A program made the position numbers and the translations under genes. Below the pieces are notes generated by a model. It searched no databases, had not been told where the DNA came from, and saw only the letters and a program-made list of their open reading frames with translations. 64,000 nt of DNA from Glandiceps talaboti (lineage: Eukaryota; Hemichordata; Enteropneusta; Spengelidae), in NCBI RefSeq assembly GCF_964340395.1, contig NC_135551.1:16317003-16381002 (forward strand). The letters run 5' to 3'. How positions within the stretch are numbered: position 1 is the stretch's first letter; every line of letters begins with the position of its first letter. Shown piece by piece: positions 46,320-58,998 of this stretch.

Positions 46320-48611
46320 TCCAAATATCATTTTTGGATATTCGTATATTTTGAAGAGTGCTAAAGCATGTAAGCTTACACAGTGTATATTTTAAAACAA
46401 CACGGAAAAACTTCGTGAAGTAATAACACAAAACGTTTGGACTTCAGTACCTTAAGTTCCTCGACAACATATTTCTTCTCTCAGAGAGATATTAGTAAAT
46501 TTTATAATGAATCATTATTGTTATCTAACACCTTAAAGTTACAACTGTCTCTCTATTACGTAATTTTCAGAATATATATAGTCAAGAATATTCCATTTTA
46601 TAAACAGTACTTCTAACTCACCTGTATGTTGGAACGCTGTTGGGTGGCCAGATTGAATGTTGGGTATTTTTAACGCGTCATATGCGCATGCTCAGTTTGC
46701 GATGCACTAGCAGTATTGTAAAACATTATGTTTATTTCCTTTTGATTGGTAATTGTCATATTTTGTATACTTTCTTGTAATCCCCATATATAAAATGTAA
46801 CCAAAACAGAGAGGGAGTTGTGGTATTTCATGTAAGCTATATAAACAATGTCTGCCTAAATTCCCGTAAAACTTCTCTTCGAGGCTCTGGGAGATTGTTT
46901 TCCCTCATCCAATACCCATTGGGTATTTGGTAAATAAGCTATTTTTTTCGCTGACCCAGGTCTGTGTTGCTTGTCATTTTAACTGATGCATACTGATAAA
47001 TTGATCAAAGCTTGCTTTTGGTAGAGGTCAAAGGTTGATCGATTTCTGTAAATACCAGACAGTCCAGCTTGGCAACGATGTAATTCAGGCTAGTTGTAAA
47101 CAATAGAATGTACACAGTAAACTTAGTTCTTTGTGAAATTACTAAAATTACTCCAATCTCTATTTACCAACTAAGACGTCTCTATACTGTCTTTATTTGT
47201 TGTTTATTTCTGATAAAATGACAGCAACTCTAGGAAATGCGTGTCTTATTTGGAATATGGTTGGGGTTATATTTATCTGATAAACACCCGGTCCAATGTT
47301 CAACCACAGAAACCGTATTGTAAATTGTATAATGCCAAAATTCATCTCAGTAATTCTAAAAGCATTTCTCATACTCGGAAAAGATATTGAGTGATACTTT
47401 ATGATACAAGTTGATTTTTTCTTCTCTTAGACTGTTAGGATTAAATTTAATGTGGATGGCATTGTCACTTATTAAAGAAGGCATTGATTTTGAAACTTAA
47501 ATTGGTACTAAAGGTTGAGATTGTTTTTCATAACGATCAATTTACCAGAGTGTACATATGTATGTATTTAAAAATAGTAATACATCCCTACTGCAGGGTT
47601 TCCACAGTCGAGCTAGATAACTTAATGGATGGGCGCCACCTACGGCATGGTTTCGTCTAATTTGAGACAGAAAGGAGGCATGTGTATAGCTATTTAATCT
47701 TCAACATATCTGTGATAAACAGATTGCCATATGGATCAATTAATTGTTCCGTTGTCTATGCCTTTGATAGCCGCGTGCGCGATGCTAATTTTGTATCTAC
47801 AATAATTTATGGATGCTGAGTAAAGTTAATAAACAGATAGACACGGGTTAAACACGAAATGTAAACATAATATTTTGTTTGAATGTATTCTATACTTATA
47901 ACAATACCCAACTATGATGGTACATAATGACCACACTTTGTATATATAATAATGGTGATCTAGTAATTTTATATAAATAAATACATTTTCATAGGTAAAA
48001 TTATACAGTGATTTATTTGCCTAACACTAACTGGAGTTTTTTATATATATAAATTAATGTATCTTCATGAACCTTTTAGATAAGAATGGTTTCGATGGGT
48101 CAACAAACTTTAAAGAGGTCAATTCTTCAGTTCTGTGACCCCGTCATGTAAACTTTTTACAATAATAGGTGAATTAAGACACAAGTTTTGAGATAAAGCT
48201 GAGAAATACAAGATCAGCAGTGATTTAAAGAAAATTAAAAGAATTTTAAAAAATCATTAAAATATTTGGGTTTTTCATATAATATGGCTATTTCATTTTT
48301 GAAAGTATAATTGTGGGAAGGTAGTATGGATTTTGAAACAAATGGTGATTCGGAATATCTGTTTCTTCACACTTGTTGTTTTTCTTTTTTGTATTTTGCA
48401 TTAGGTCTAAAACTGAACGCTGATATGGACGTATGACAGCACACATTCGGTGAAGGGAATATATTTTATCTGTAGAAGGATGCTGAACACGAAACTAAAC
48501 TGTGAAATTAGTGAAACACGAACGAACGAAACTATACGTGTACAAGAGTTGTGTATATATTGAGGAAGACTTCAACACTCAAGAAATATTCTTTACTTTA
48601 AATACTACTTT
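46320..48611 (+). repeat. 2.3-kb duplicated segment, right copy
   Basis: Partner of 28600-30865 with the same landmarks in the same order. Small indels distinguish them, for example an extra 'ctatttaatcttcaacatat' stretch at 47690-47740 absent from the left copy. Confidence 0.85.
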
Positions 48612-49780
48612 AGAGATATATTAAATAAGATACTATATCTACCAATTATTTAGAATGAGATGAGAACAAATATATTGTTATACACCAAAATAAATATAAG
48701 TAATATTCAAGTACAAACGTTTCAAACTTTCGGTTGGTATTTTTACGCTGAAATATTCTTAGGAGTCAGTTTATGTTTTTTCTTGAACAATTACGTCACT
48801 TATTTTATGAATATTTCATGTCATAAATTAAAACATTGAAGAACATTATGTTATTGAAGTTTTACATCAATTGTTTAGATGAAATGCGTAGGAAAAAATC
48901 TAAATTAAAAATATGCTGTACTTAACTCTTTCTTGCAAAGCTGTCTGATACTGTGCGTAAACTATAGTTGCGAGTGCATCAGCTGCAACAACTATGTCAC
49001 ATTAACAAGATTAATGGCGATATGTTTAAAACACAGATATATAAAAAATGTCAAAGCCTAACAATTTTGAATTACGGTTTTATTGATTATTTAGTTATTT
49101 ATTATCGAAAATTACATACTATATTGACTAAATTGGCAACTAATTATTTATTGTGCTTGATTAGGTAAATTTGACAATACAAACCTTTCAACAGACCCTG
49201 GATAAATGTGGACCGTCAATTTTTGTTATCAAAACGATTTATGTGTACTCCAGAATTTCTTGATTGAAAAGGTGGGGTTTGCTCGTAAATTACTGCTTAG
49301 CATACATGTAATGTTTGCGTAGAATACAAACACAACAAAATACAACCAATAAATTCAAACGTCCGATAAAACTGTGACAAATACCTGTAAGTAAAGGTCA
49401 TACATACGAGATAAGACATGAAAATCCGTTTTGTTATGGCGCCCTCTGTTATAAATAAAACGGAGCATTAAAATCTATCTCATGCCCCATCATTATAAAG
49501 GTTATAATTTGGATGAATATTTGAATTAAATCCAAATATAACATTATTCTACAATTTCATTGTTTAATCGTTGTTTCTGTGTTGGATGATTTGTGTGTTG
49601 AATACAATTGTTCAACAATAAGTTTTATTGGGATCTTTCCAAATCTCTGATATAGCTTATTAAAGTGAGTTATTAAGGTCAAGTCAATAATCATACTTAT
49701 CACAATATTTACCATTAAAGATAAATTAATTATATTATTTGTTTGATGTAGATCGGTAAATACAAGTCAACATTTGAAGT

Positions 49781-51770
49781 GTCACGTGATGTGTACAACT
49801 GATTAGGTGAATATTGTATTGATAAACAAATAGCGGAGAAATTCAATTCAGTCTACATCCGGACCATCCACACATCAATTTGCATAAAAATCTTCAATCC
49901 ATGGCTAGGCGTCATTATTTAATGGGTTTCTGGATTAATTCACAGTGTGCGTTCCATTCAACTAAAATGTCTAAACTGCTTGATATAGTAATTAAGTAAT
50001 TAAGTTTGTAAACAAGCTAAGTTTGGATTCTTGTATTTACTTCAGATAAAAATTGCTTACTATTTTTTTTATCAAGTCAGTTTTCGAAATCCTTTTCAAT
50101 AGGTCAATAAAATAACGATTATGCGCCATAGTATTATTGCAATAATGTGTCCTAATTTACAAAGCCTGTATTTGTGTATGTTACAGCTGTTTTTTCCAAT
50201 TACACAATATCTGAAGATGCAAACAAAAAAACATAATTGTGTACATCACGTTCAGTTTCGAAACCGTTTTCTTTGAGAAACAGTAGCCACCTCAACATGT
50301 TCAGTTTATAATTTACCGATTTAACCGGTGAACATTGTCCTGCACCAAACAGAAGAATCATTCGCATACAACATAAACGAAAGGTTTTCTTTTTGCACTC
50401 ACGAAAAACGTTCAATCTACATCTAATATCATTGATACATTCTTAGTATTCTTCTAGTGTCAAAACCGCTTTCTTTCAAATTCGAAGAAGTTTTTATGAG
50501 ATAGTAGCCAACTCGACGTATTCAGTCTATATGGTCGATTTAACTGGCGAGTATTGCCGTGGACATAAATTATAGAATATTTTTTTTAAGCTGATTGATT
50601 ATACCCTACTTTTAGTTCCCCAAAATAGTCAGCCATAGTCATTTGAATATAATATACAAGGACGTATAATGTGTATCAGTATAGTATAGTTGGTGTGCTT
50701 TGATCTTCATTCATCTACATCTATTTTGAATTTCATTTGTCTTTCTCTTGTTCACACGTATTTACATTTTGGTCTGATAGGATCAATCACTCCCGTTCCT
50801 ATACAACACAACACACATACATACTTAGTGTATAAATATTAACAATCGTCAAAATGTCCCATACTATACTATACTATACTATTTTTATTAAAATTCTATG
50901 TGTCCTTGCACTTTTCGATGATTCTCATTACCAAATTCCTGCCATATTGAATTTGAATTAATGAGATTGAAATAGTGAAGGAATATTATGGATTCATCTG
51001 GGATTGGGACATAAAGTCTAAGGCGAGGATTGCCCATCGGTGGTCTTTTTCACCGTTATGAAATGTTGGTCATTCGTGGGTTTCCTTTCCCCAAAATATG
51101 ACTCATTAACAATTGAATTTAATGGTTGAAAATGTTATCCAGTGGTCGTTTGATAAATGGTTATAACTACTGTAACCCTGCATAGGCTGACATTTATTCA
51201 TTTCCCTACACACTGACCAAGGTTTTCACCATAAATTTATCTGACTCGCTTTCAAGTAAAATTATTTGTGACCAGAGATAGTTATGTTGACAAGCTAAAT
51301 CTTGACTTTGCCGTCACAAAAGGAAAGAAGGAGGTCGAGGCCTTGTTAATAATATTATGACTCAATTATAGAAATACTGTGGATTTAGAAATACGGGTAT
51401 ATAGGATAACAATATTTGGCGAATGAATTTTGCGAAGGAAACAATACCATGAATTAATCTACTTCAACATTTTATCAAAGGAATATATCTTATCGAAGAA
51501 CACGCATTTTTACTGTCAAGGGGTTTTATAATAGTTAATGGCGGGGGTGGGGGTGGGGGTAATACTGTATGTTTTACTGACTGATGAATAGCTGCATATT
51601 ATATACGAATTTATACCAAAATGTTAACAGATTGCAAAATGTGGCGTTTTACCGACCCTTTAGATAGAAGTAAGATATTCATATTATAATGGGCAGATAA
51701 CATGTACAGTTTACATAGTATCCACACATAGATCAAAATCGATCAAATAGAGAAATATCGTTTTACCTAG
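49781..51770. other. No recognised gene; one imperfect local duplication
   Basis: Nothing coding is recognised. An imperfect duplication is visible: 50240-50345 ('tttcgaaaccgttttctttg', 'cagtagccacctcaacatgt', 'accgatttaaccggtgaaca') against 50455-50565 ('caaaaccgctttctttcaaa', 'tagtagccaactcgacgtat', 'tcgatttaactggcgagtat'). Confidence 0.4.
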
Positions 51771-52119
51771 TACAGCAATGTTCGACCAACTGTACCTCTT
51801 GTTCTGTCTCACAAGCTGTGTGGGGATACCTATTCTGATATAATAAACAAAGTTGTAAAGTTGTATATTGTGTTCTAGTTGCTAATTTAACATCAAATGT
51901 TGCTGTTTGTGAATTAGTCTGAGAAGCGAGTGAATGTATATATGTGTCATATCATCATGTAGTGACTTGTCAGCCTTGGTCTTATCAACAATTTGTTTAC
52001 AATCAACATCACCGAGTGAACGTTTCTGTAATCAATAGAAACATTTGTCGCCAGTGAGTAGTTTCAGCACGAGATGCTTGAGACAGGCTAAGAGGTACAG
52101 TTGGTTGAACATAACTGTA
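51771..52119. mobile_element. Mariner-like MITE, ~345 bp
   Basis: The termini are inverted repeats of about 35 bases with few mismatches. The left reads TACAGCAATGTTCGACCAAC and the right, inverted, TACAGTTATGTTCAACCAAC, both continuing into 'tgtacctctt..cctgtctca'-like sequence. TA lies at each edge followed by CAG...CTG, the layout of Tc1/mariner-type elements with a TA target. It encodes nothing, so any mobility would need a transposase in trans. Confidence 0.75.
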
Positions 52120-52647
52120 AATCAATAGTGCGGTGTGTTTTGTGTAACCTGATCATAATCACAAAGTAAAACACGTAAATTTAGATCTCGAAACACTTCG
52201 TGTTGAGTCGGATTAAATCGGAATCAGTCGAGCGATCGCTACCCGATGACTGGCAAGGTTTACTACCCATAGTAATTTATGTTTGCTTCTCGCATAGAAA
52301 TCACGATTGATAGTTTTGTATTCGTTTGCTATTAAGGAAATTCAATTGTATATATTGGGAAACTGAAAATAATGTTACCACACTTTGAGGAGTTTATACA
52401 CGACGTCGTCAATGTATATTTATTTGCTGATGACAAAAAATAAACATACTTTCTGTCTTAAAAGAAGTGGACTCCCGATGACAGACTTGCACTTAGTATT
52501 TAGAATAATTAACCCTTTTCTATTGTCTGTCGATGTAAAACTGAAATGTAGAGCTTGGCGTGAATAATAATTTTATACCCAGATAAACTCATAATTACCG
52601 AAAAAAGACTAAGTTTGAGAAAAATTATCCATTGATTTGACATTTTA

Positions 52648-52755
52648 TGTATGTATGTATGTATGTATGTATGTATGTATGTATGTATGTATGTATGTAT
52701 GTATGTATGTATGTATGTATGTATGTATGTATGTATGTATGTATGTGTGTGTGTA

Positions 52756-52786
<31 letters not shown>

Positions 52787-52819
52787 ATGTATGTATGTAT
52801 GTATGTATGTATGTATGTA

Positions 52820-52854
<35 letters not shown>

Positions 52855-52926
52855 ATGTATGTATGTATGTATGTATGTATGTATGTATGTATGTATGTAT
52901 GTATGTATGTATGTATGTATGTATGT
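52648..52926 (+). repeat. (GTAT)n microsatellite, ~280 bp
   Basis: Long (TATG)n arrays broken by two short (GT)n islands at 52745-52770 and 52821-52838. Open in all frames on both strands because of composition only. Confidence 0.98.
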
Positions 52927-53227
52927 AGAAAGAAATGCATAAGGAACTAATAAACCAGTCCGTATATATAGCTGTTAAATCCGACGTTTCGAATAAATAT
53001 TCTTTTTCAAAGGAAAAATTGGCGAGACAGAGAAATGCCTGGTGAAAACCCGAACATTTCTAAATATAATGGAACAAAACCGCGCGTGATATAAATAAAC
53101 GGTTATACCTGGGATAAGTTCTTAAATTCGCACGCACCTAATAGAACCCAATAGAATACGCCTGAAATTTAAAAAAATACCCAATAATCATGATAATTAG
53201 ATTGGGAAAGATATGAAAAAAGATACA

Positions 53228-53383
53228 TATGTATGTATGTATGTATGTATGCATGTATGCATGCATGCATGCATGCATGCATGCGTGCACGCACGCACGC
53301 ACGCACGCATGTACGTACGTAGGTAATTAGGTAGAGTGGGGTAGGTAGGGATAGAGAGTGAGAGATCGACGGATGGATGGTCG

Positions 53384-53451
<68 letters not shown>

Positions 53452-53545
53452 TACATACATACATACATACATACATACATACATACACACACATACATAC
53501 ATACATACATACATACATACATACATACATACAGACAGACAGATA
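53228..53545 (+). repeat. Compound tetranucleotide microsatellite cluster
   Basis: Successive arrays change by single-base steps: (GTAT)n, (GCAT)n, (GCAC)n, a 'gtacgtac' bridge and G-rich spacer, then (ACAG)n at 53385-53450, (ACAT)n at 53451-53532, and a final short (ACAG)n. The low-complexity ORFs over this region are not genes. Confidence 0.97.
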
Positions 53546-53749
53546 GTACAACTCCAGCTGAGAGTGCCCCTAGCTTAGTGTCTTCTAACATTTGATGGTA
53601 AGAATTAGGTCATTAAAAATATAATATTTACTTTCAACATTTCTAGACCAAAACTATTCTAAGTTTTCTAACAAAATGGAATTTTGGGAAACAAAGTCTA
53701 CTTTATAGGTTATTGTTTTCAGTGCAGATTTTTGCTGTCTGACTCTCCA

Positions 53750-54633
53750 ACCTTGTCTAGCTTTTAGTTGTGTTGATTCGTTACCTAGATTTGTTATCTG
53801 CGTTGTACACCGTACTAGATTGCACGAGTTCCATCTGATGTTAACTTATCTGTGTAGAATTACATAGCGTCAGTCTTGTGTTCAGGAGCAACTCTCTCTC
53901 TCTATAGCTCTGCCAACTATTTCTCTCAAATTATAATCCGGATTGGGAATTTATCATCGTTGCTTCATGTTTAAACAGTTACTTCAATTGATAAATTTGT
54001 CGTGGGTTATCAATTTTTGCACCCCAGCCCAACCCACGAAAATGTTTGTGTAGAATTATTTGTATTTTACGTACCTGAGTTGATAGATATCTACCGTAGT
54101 GACGACACAATGCCGACCAGATGCAATGAGTACAATGTACCTGATAAACTTTGTAATTTGTATTATATATCACAGCATCATATTCTGTGTCATACTAAAA
54201 TTATACATTTGCCGTTCATTTCTGATGAAATAAGAGTTATCTATGAAATTAATGTTTCCTTAGGGTGCCTGTATATTTTTACCACCGTAACCCACAGATA
54301 ACCATGTATGACCTTATGATTAAAATTGATTATGAATGGTATAATGTCAGAACCAATCTTGGTGATTGTTTAAATTAATCCATCAAATAAACTTGAAGAT
54401 ATTTATTGACACAGGTGAATAACGCTCATAACTTCAGTCTTTAGTAATTGTTTTCGGTTGAAGTATTAGGCTTCTTTGATATGGATATTATCGTCACTTC
54501 CATTCCACCAGTGTACATTGCTATGCTTTAACATAATTATAATCCCTTCTAAGCGGATATGCCAAAGTGTGGCTAGACAACAGAATGGATTGGCGCCAAC
54601 TATGGTAGATTGTCGTCTAATGTAAGTAAAATG

Positions 54634-54677
<44 letters not shown>

Positions 54678-54690
54678 CTATTTAATCGTC
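53750..54690 (+). repeat. Diverged related unit, copy E1
   Basis: Landmarks: 'atctgcgttgtacaccgtac', 'tgtgttcaggagcaactctc', 'ctctgccaactatttctctc', 'taccgtagtgacgacacaat', 'gatgcaatgagtacaatgta', 'ggattggcgccaact'. The same series recurs at 56640-57690 and 58250-58930. Between 54111 and 54290 the copies are very similar and an ORF stays open, but see the finding on whether this is coding. A (GT)n run lies at 54634-54675. Confidence 0.8.
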
Positions 54691-55100
54691 AATATTCCAT
54701 ATATCTCAACAGATTATTGGTCAACGGATTATTATACAAGAACCCAAAATGTTGCATTAATAACAGTGTGTTTAATAACAGTTTAGGAAATACTAGTGTA
54801 AATATATAATGTGGGTAGTGTGAACAAACAGACACGAGTTTAACATCTCTGTATATATTTATCACAACACCTAGCCTATCGAAAGTCGTTCGTGCCTTTT
54901 TCCAATTCCGGGACCGAACCCTCATCCTGACTTCCAAAAAAAAGTGGCGTGAGTTAACTGAATTCACGAACAAACGGTATTTAGATCTGTTGGTGTCATA
55001 TTTACATGGTAAACGCAATGTCATACACGTATTTAACATTGATGGTGTTCTGAATCCCGTTCCTCCCCTTTCTACTGTTTGCTATGTTGTATCTAAAACT

Positions 55101-55259
55101 AAAGTCGTCGCCTCGCTCCAATCCGGAGCAATACTATAACAGCGTACTGATTATTTAGCAACATCACAGCGAGTGCCAGAGGCACGAGCTTGCCTACGGC
55201 AGTCACTGTTTCCCGTGAACGCGTTAGTAGTCAGTGCTACGGAGCGAGGCGACGACTTT
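55101..55259. repeat. 19-bp perfect inverted repeat flanking a GC-rich spacer
   Basis: AAAGTCGTCGCCTCGCTCC (55101-55119) is exactly complementary to 55241-55259. The roughly 120-bp spacer contains a small hairpin ('gtgccagaggcac') and is more GC-rich than its surroundings. The right arm abuts a (GTCC)n tract and the 151-bp tandem array. Confidence 0.8.
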
Positions 55260-55436
55260 GTTAGTCCCCATCGGACGAAGTCTGGGACGGGGACTTATGG
55301 ATTGGGTTCCGTCTGTGTGTCCCTCCGTCCGTCCGTCCGTCCATCCGCAGCCGTTTCTTGGAGATGCCTGGACCGATTTTTTTAAAACTTGGTACAGGGG
55401 CAACATACAATAGCATTTTTTTGCACGTCAATTTGT
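55260..55436 (+). repeat. Leader of the tandem array, with (GTCC)n
   Basis: Starts 'tagtccccatcggacgaagt', then (GTCC)n at 55320-55345, then 'tttcttggagatgcctggac' and 'aaaacttggtacaggggcaa'. It looks like the non-repeated end of the same dispersed element whose body is the 151-bp array. Confidence 0.55.
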
Positions 55437-56215
55437 TTGATGATGCGATCCAATATGGCCGCCTAGCAGCCATTTTGTTTTGTTTGTTTCCCTGTCTAAA
55501 GCCATAACTCAGACATGCTTGAACAGATCTTATTTAAAGTTGGTATTAGGACAGTGTTTTATGACATACATGTGCATATTCATTGTTGTCATGATACGAT
55601 CCAATATGGCCGCCTAGCAGCCATTTTGTTTGTGAATTTTCCCTGTCAAAAGCCATAACTCAGACATGCTTGAACAGATCTCATTCAAAGTTGGTATTAG
55701 GACAGTGTTCTATGACATACATGTGCATATTCATTGTTGTTGAGATACGATCAAATATGGCCGCCTGGCAACCATTTTGTTTGCGATTTTTATTATGTTC
55801 AAAGCCATAACTCAGACATGCTTGAACAGATCTCATTCAAAGTTAGTATTAGGACAATGTTTTATGACATACATGTGCATATTCATTGTTGTCATGATAC
55901 GATCCAATATGGCCGCCTAGCAGCCATTTTGTTTGCAAATTTTCCCTGTCTAAAGCCATAACTCAGACATGCTTGAACAGATCTTATTTAAAGTTGGTAT
56001 TAGGACAGTGTTTTATGACATACATGTGCATATTCATTGTTGTCATGATTCGATCCAATATGGCCGCCTAGCAGCCATTTTGTTTGTGAATTTTCCCTGT
56101 CAAAAGCCATAACTCAGACATGCTTGAACAGATCTCATTCAAAGTTGGCATTAGGATAGTGTTCTTTGACATACATATGCATATTCATTGTTGTTGTGAT
56201 ACGTGCATATCCATT
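55437..56215 (+). repeat. Five-copy 151-bp tandem repeat with paired YY1-like motifs
   Basis: Units are anchored by 'caatatggccgcc' at 55451, 55602, 55753, 55905 and 56056, a spacing of 151-152 bases. Each unit has 'atggccgcctagcagccatt', then 'gccataactcagacatgctt', 'gaacagatct', 'ggtattaggacagtgtt' and 'gacatacatgtgcatattca'. The two ATGGC-type motifs face each other around a short spacer. The array decays near 56230. Confidence 0.9.
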
Positions 56216-56639
56216 TTTGTGGTGATACGATCCCCCATATACCCGACCCATCCTTTATTGTTGTAGGCATGTTCCATGTCCAACAAGCAGACACAACATA
56301 TCTAAGTCAGTTTGATTTAGGTTTACAAGTGTTGTTGCGTGATCAGAGTAGTGATAATTCCTTAAAACCCATTCATAGCGGGGACTATGCCATTCTCAAT
56401 GACTTGTTCTAGATTAAACGTGGCAAAAAAAGGACGAACGACTGTCGACAGTCTACACAACACCCAAAGTATGGAGGTATAACTAATGCGTCATCAGATA
56501 ATTAGTTAAAATTATACAGTCATCTTTGCATGACTAAACATAGTAGCATTCATAAATACTTCACCCTATCATGTAAAGTTGAACGCTGGTCTGGATGTGT
56601 AACAACACACAGTCGGTAAGAAAATACCTTCTCTGTATA

Positions 56640-57690
56640 GATTATGTTGATTCGTTGCCTAGATTTGTTTATCTGCGTTGTACAACGTACTAGATTACAC
56701 AAGTTGCATCTAATCACGGTTATCTTATCATTGTAGAATCACACGGGGTCATTCTTGTGTTCAGGAGCAACTCTATAGCTCTGCCAACTATTTCTCTCAA
56801 ATTTTAATCCGGATTGGTGATTTATCATCGCGGCTTCGTGTTTGAACAGTTACTTCAATTGATCAATCAATTGTTGCACCCCGGTCGCGTCCCAACCCTT
56901 GAAATGTTTGTTTAGAATTATTAATATGTTTACGTACCTGACCAAGTGATTATGTAGCTGTCGTTTCTATTGATGAGTGTTACTGATCTGACCATCGCTT
57001 GGCGAGTTAAAGGTCGGTAGATGTCTACCGTAGTGACGACACAATGCCGACTAGATGCAATGAGTACAATGTACCTGATAAACGTTGTAATTTGTATTAT
57101 ATATCACAGCATCATATTCTGTGTCATACTAAAATTATACATTTGCTGTTCATTTCTGATAAAATAAGTTATCAGTGAAATTAATGTTTTCTTAGGGTGC
57201 TTGTATATTTTTACCACCGTAACCCACAGAGAACCATGTTTAACCCTATGATTAAATTTGATTATGAATGGTATAATGTCGGAACCAATCTTGGTGATTT
57301 TGACATTAATCCATCAAATAAACTTGAAGATATTAATTTTATTGACGCATGCGAATAACACTCTCAGAACTTCAGTCTATAGTAATTGTGTTCGGTTGAT
57401 GTATTAGGGTTCTTTGATATGTATATTATCGCCACTTTCATTCTACCAGTGTACATAGCTATGCTTTAACAAATAAACCCTTCCAAGTGGATGCCACACA
57501 TTGTACATGGTCCCCGAAGTGTGGCTAGACAACTTAATGGATTGGCGCCAACTACGGTAGATTGTCGTCTATTGTAAGAAGAATGAGGTGTGTGAGTGAG
57601 TAGTGTGAACAAACGTACAAGAGTTTAACATCTCTGTATATTATATATTTATCACAACACCCAAAGTATGGAGATATAACTATACTTTGC
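56640..57690 (+). repeat. Diverged related unit, copy E2
   Basis: Second copy of the E unit. It has 'gttgtacaacgtactagatt', 'ctctgccaactatttctctc', 'tctaccgtagtgacgacaca', 'gatgcaatgagtacaatgta', 'ggattggcgccaactacggt' and 'gtttaacatctctgtatatt'. Compared with E1 it retains an extra 'gatctgaccatcgcttggcg' block. A small deletion breaks the frame that is open in E1 and E3. Confidence 0.8.
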
Positions 57691-57699
57691 ACTACTGAG

Positions 57700-58250
57700 T
57701 CATCAGATAATTCTATGTAGATAAATACAATTTCATCGTTTTAATTGCAAAGTGATTCTTTTGCATAATTAAAAACAGGAGCCTTTCATAAGTTAATGTG
57801 CTTTTATGAACTTTTTAAATAAGAAATGTTTGGATGGGTCAACAAACTTTAACGAGGTCAGTACTTCACTTTGTCATGAAAATGTTTGATAATAATAGGT
57901 GAACTAAGACACAAGTATTGAAGTAAAGCTAAGAAATACAAGATCAGCACATTCCAACGGATTTACAGAAAACAAACAGAATTGAAAAAAAAAAATCCTC
58001 CGTTAAACTATTTGACCTTTTACATATTACATCATGGATACTTTTTTACGAAAAGTATAATTCTGAGAAAGTAATACTAGAATTGAAAAAAAAAATTGTG
58101 GGTTTTTAATATGCTTCCTTCATGATTTCTTTTCCGGTTTATTCCGTTTTCTTTTTCCTTTTTTTTTACATTAAACCTAAAACTGAGCGCTGTTCTGGAC
58201 ATATGACAACCCACTATTGGTAAAGGGAATACTAGTTTACCTTCTCTGTA
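57700..58250 (+). repeat. Segment homologous to the 2.3-kb duplication (about 48030-48480)
   Basis: 'gatgggtcaacaaactttaa', 'gaggtcagtacttca', 'aataataggtgaactaagac', 'ctaagaaatacaagatcagc' and 'acatatgacaacccacta' match the corresponding series at 48090-48460 in order. This links the E units to the long repeat unit at 20-49 kb. Confidence 0.7.
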
Positions 58251-58930
58251 GACTGTGTTGATTTGTTGCCAAGATTTGTTTATTTGCGTTGTACAACGCT
58301 TTAGATTACACAAGTACCATCTAATGTTATCTTATCTTTGTAGAATTACATAGGGTCATTCTTGTGTTCAGGACCAACTCTCTCTATAGCTCTGCCAACT
58401 ATTTCTCTCAAATTATAATCCGGATTGGTGATTTATCATTGTGGCTTTGTGTTTGAACAGTTACTTCAATTGATACATTTGTCGTGATTAATGAATTGTT
58501 GCATCCCGTACGCGTCCCAACCCTTAGTTTAGAATTAGTAGTATGTTTACGTACCTGACCCGGTGATTATGCACCTGTCGTTTCCACTGATGAGTGTTGC
58601 TGATCTGACCATCGCTTAGTTTTAAAGGTTGATAGATATCTACCGTAGTGACGACACAATGCCGACTAGATGCAATGAGTACAATGTACCCGATAAACTA
58701 TGTAATTTGTATTATATATCACAGCATCATATTCTGTGTCATACTAAAATTACACATTTGCCGTTCATTTCTGATAAAATAAGAGTTATCTATGACATTA
58801 ATGTTTCCTTAGGGTGCTGGTATATTTAAGCCACGGTAACCCACAGCGAAGCATGTATAACCCTATTAATACAATTTATTATGACTTGCATTATGTCAGA
58901 AGAAATCTTGGTGATTTTGAAATATAATCA
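58251..58930 (+). repeat. Diverged related unit, copy E3
   Basis: Third copy of the E unit with the same order of landmarks: 'tatttgcgttgtacaacgct', 'tgtgttcaggaccaactctc', 'ctctgccaactatttctctc', 'ctgatctgaccatcgcttag', 'taccgtagtgacgacacaat'. Similarity fades after 'tatgtcagaagaaatcttgg'. Confidence 0.8.
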
Positions 58931-58998
58931 ATCTTCGTAACTGCAGGTTGATGATGTTTGCAAATAATTCAAAGTAGTTCCGACCATATTACTATACT

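Larger units (their letters stand above)
40800..49780 (+). repeat. Long repeat unit, copy D (with young LINE)
   Basis: It starts at 'aatacgtcttagattagtct' / 'taatttactaaccagatgag' (40945) and has 'acctggtacggttcgag' (41308) and 'tatattgaacattagtatgt' (41394). The L1-type LINE follows, then 43825-45110, 'aacaactacaaacacttact' (45752), 'caatgtgtgcaagc' (45860), the 2.3-kb segment 46320-48611, and 'caaaatacaaccaataaatt' (49332) through 'gtaaatacaagtcaa' (49765). Relative to copy A it lacks about 3 kb between 45870 and 46320. Confidence 0.75.

Noticed and set aside
52509-53595. ORFs up to 143 codons on both strands
   Set aside because: They follow the tetranucleotide arrays and have no sequence beyond repeat composition.
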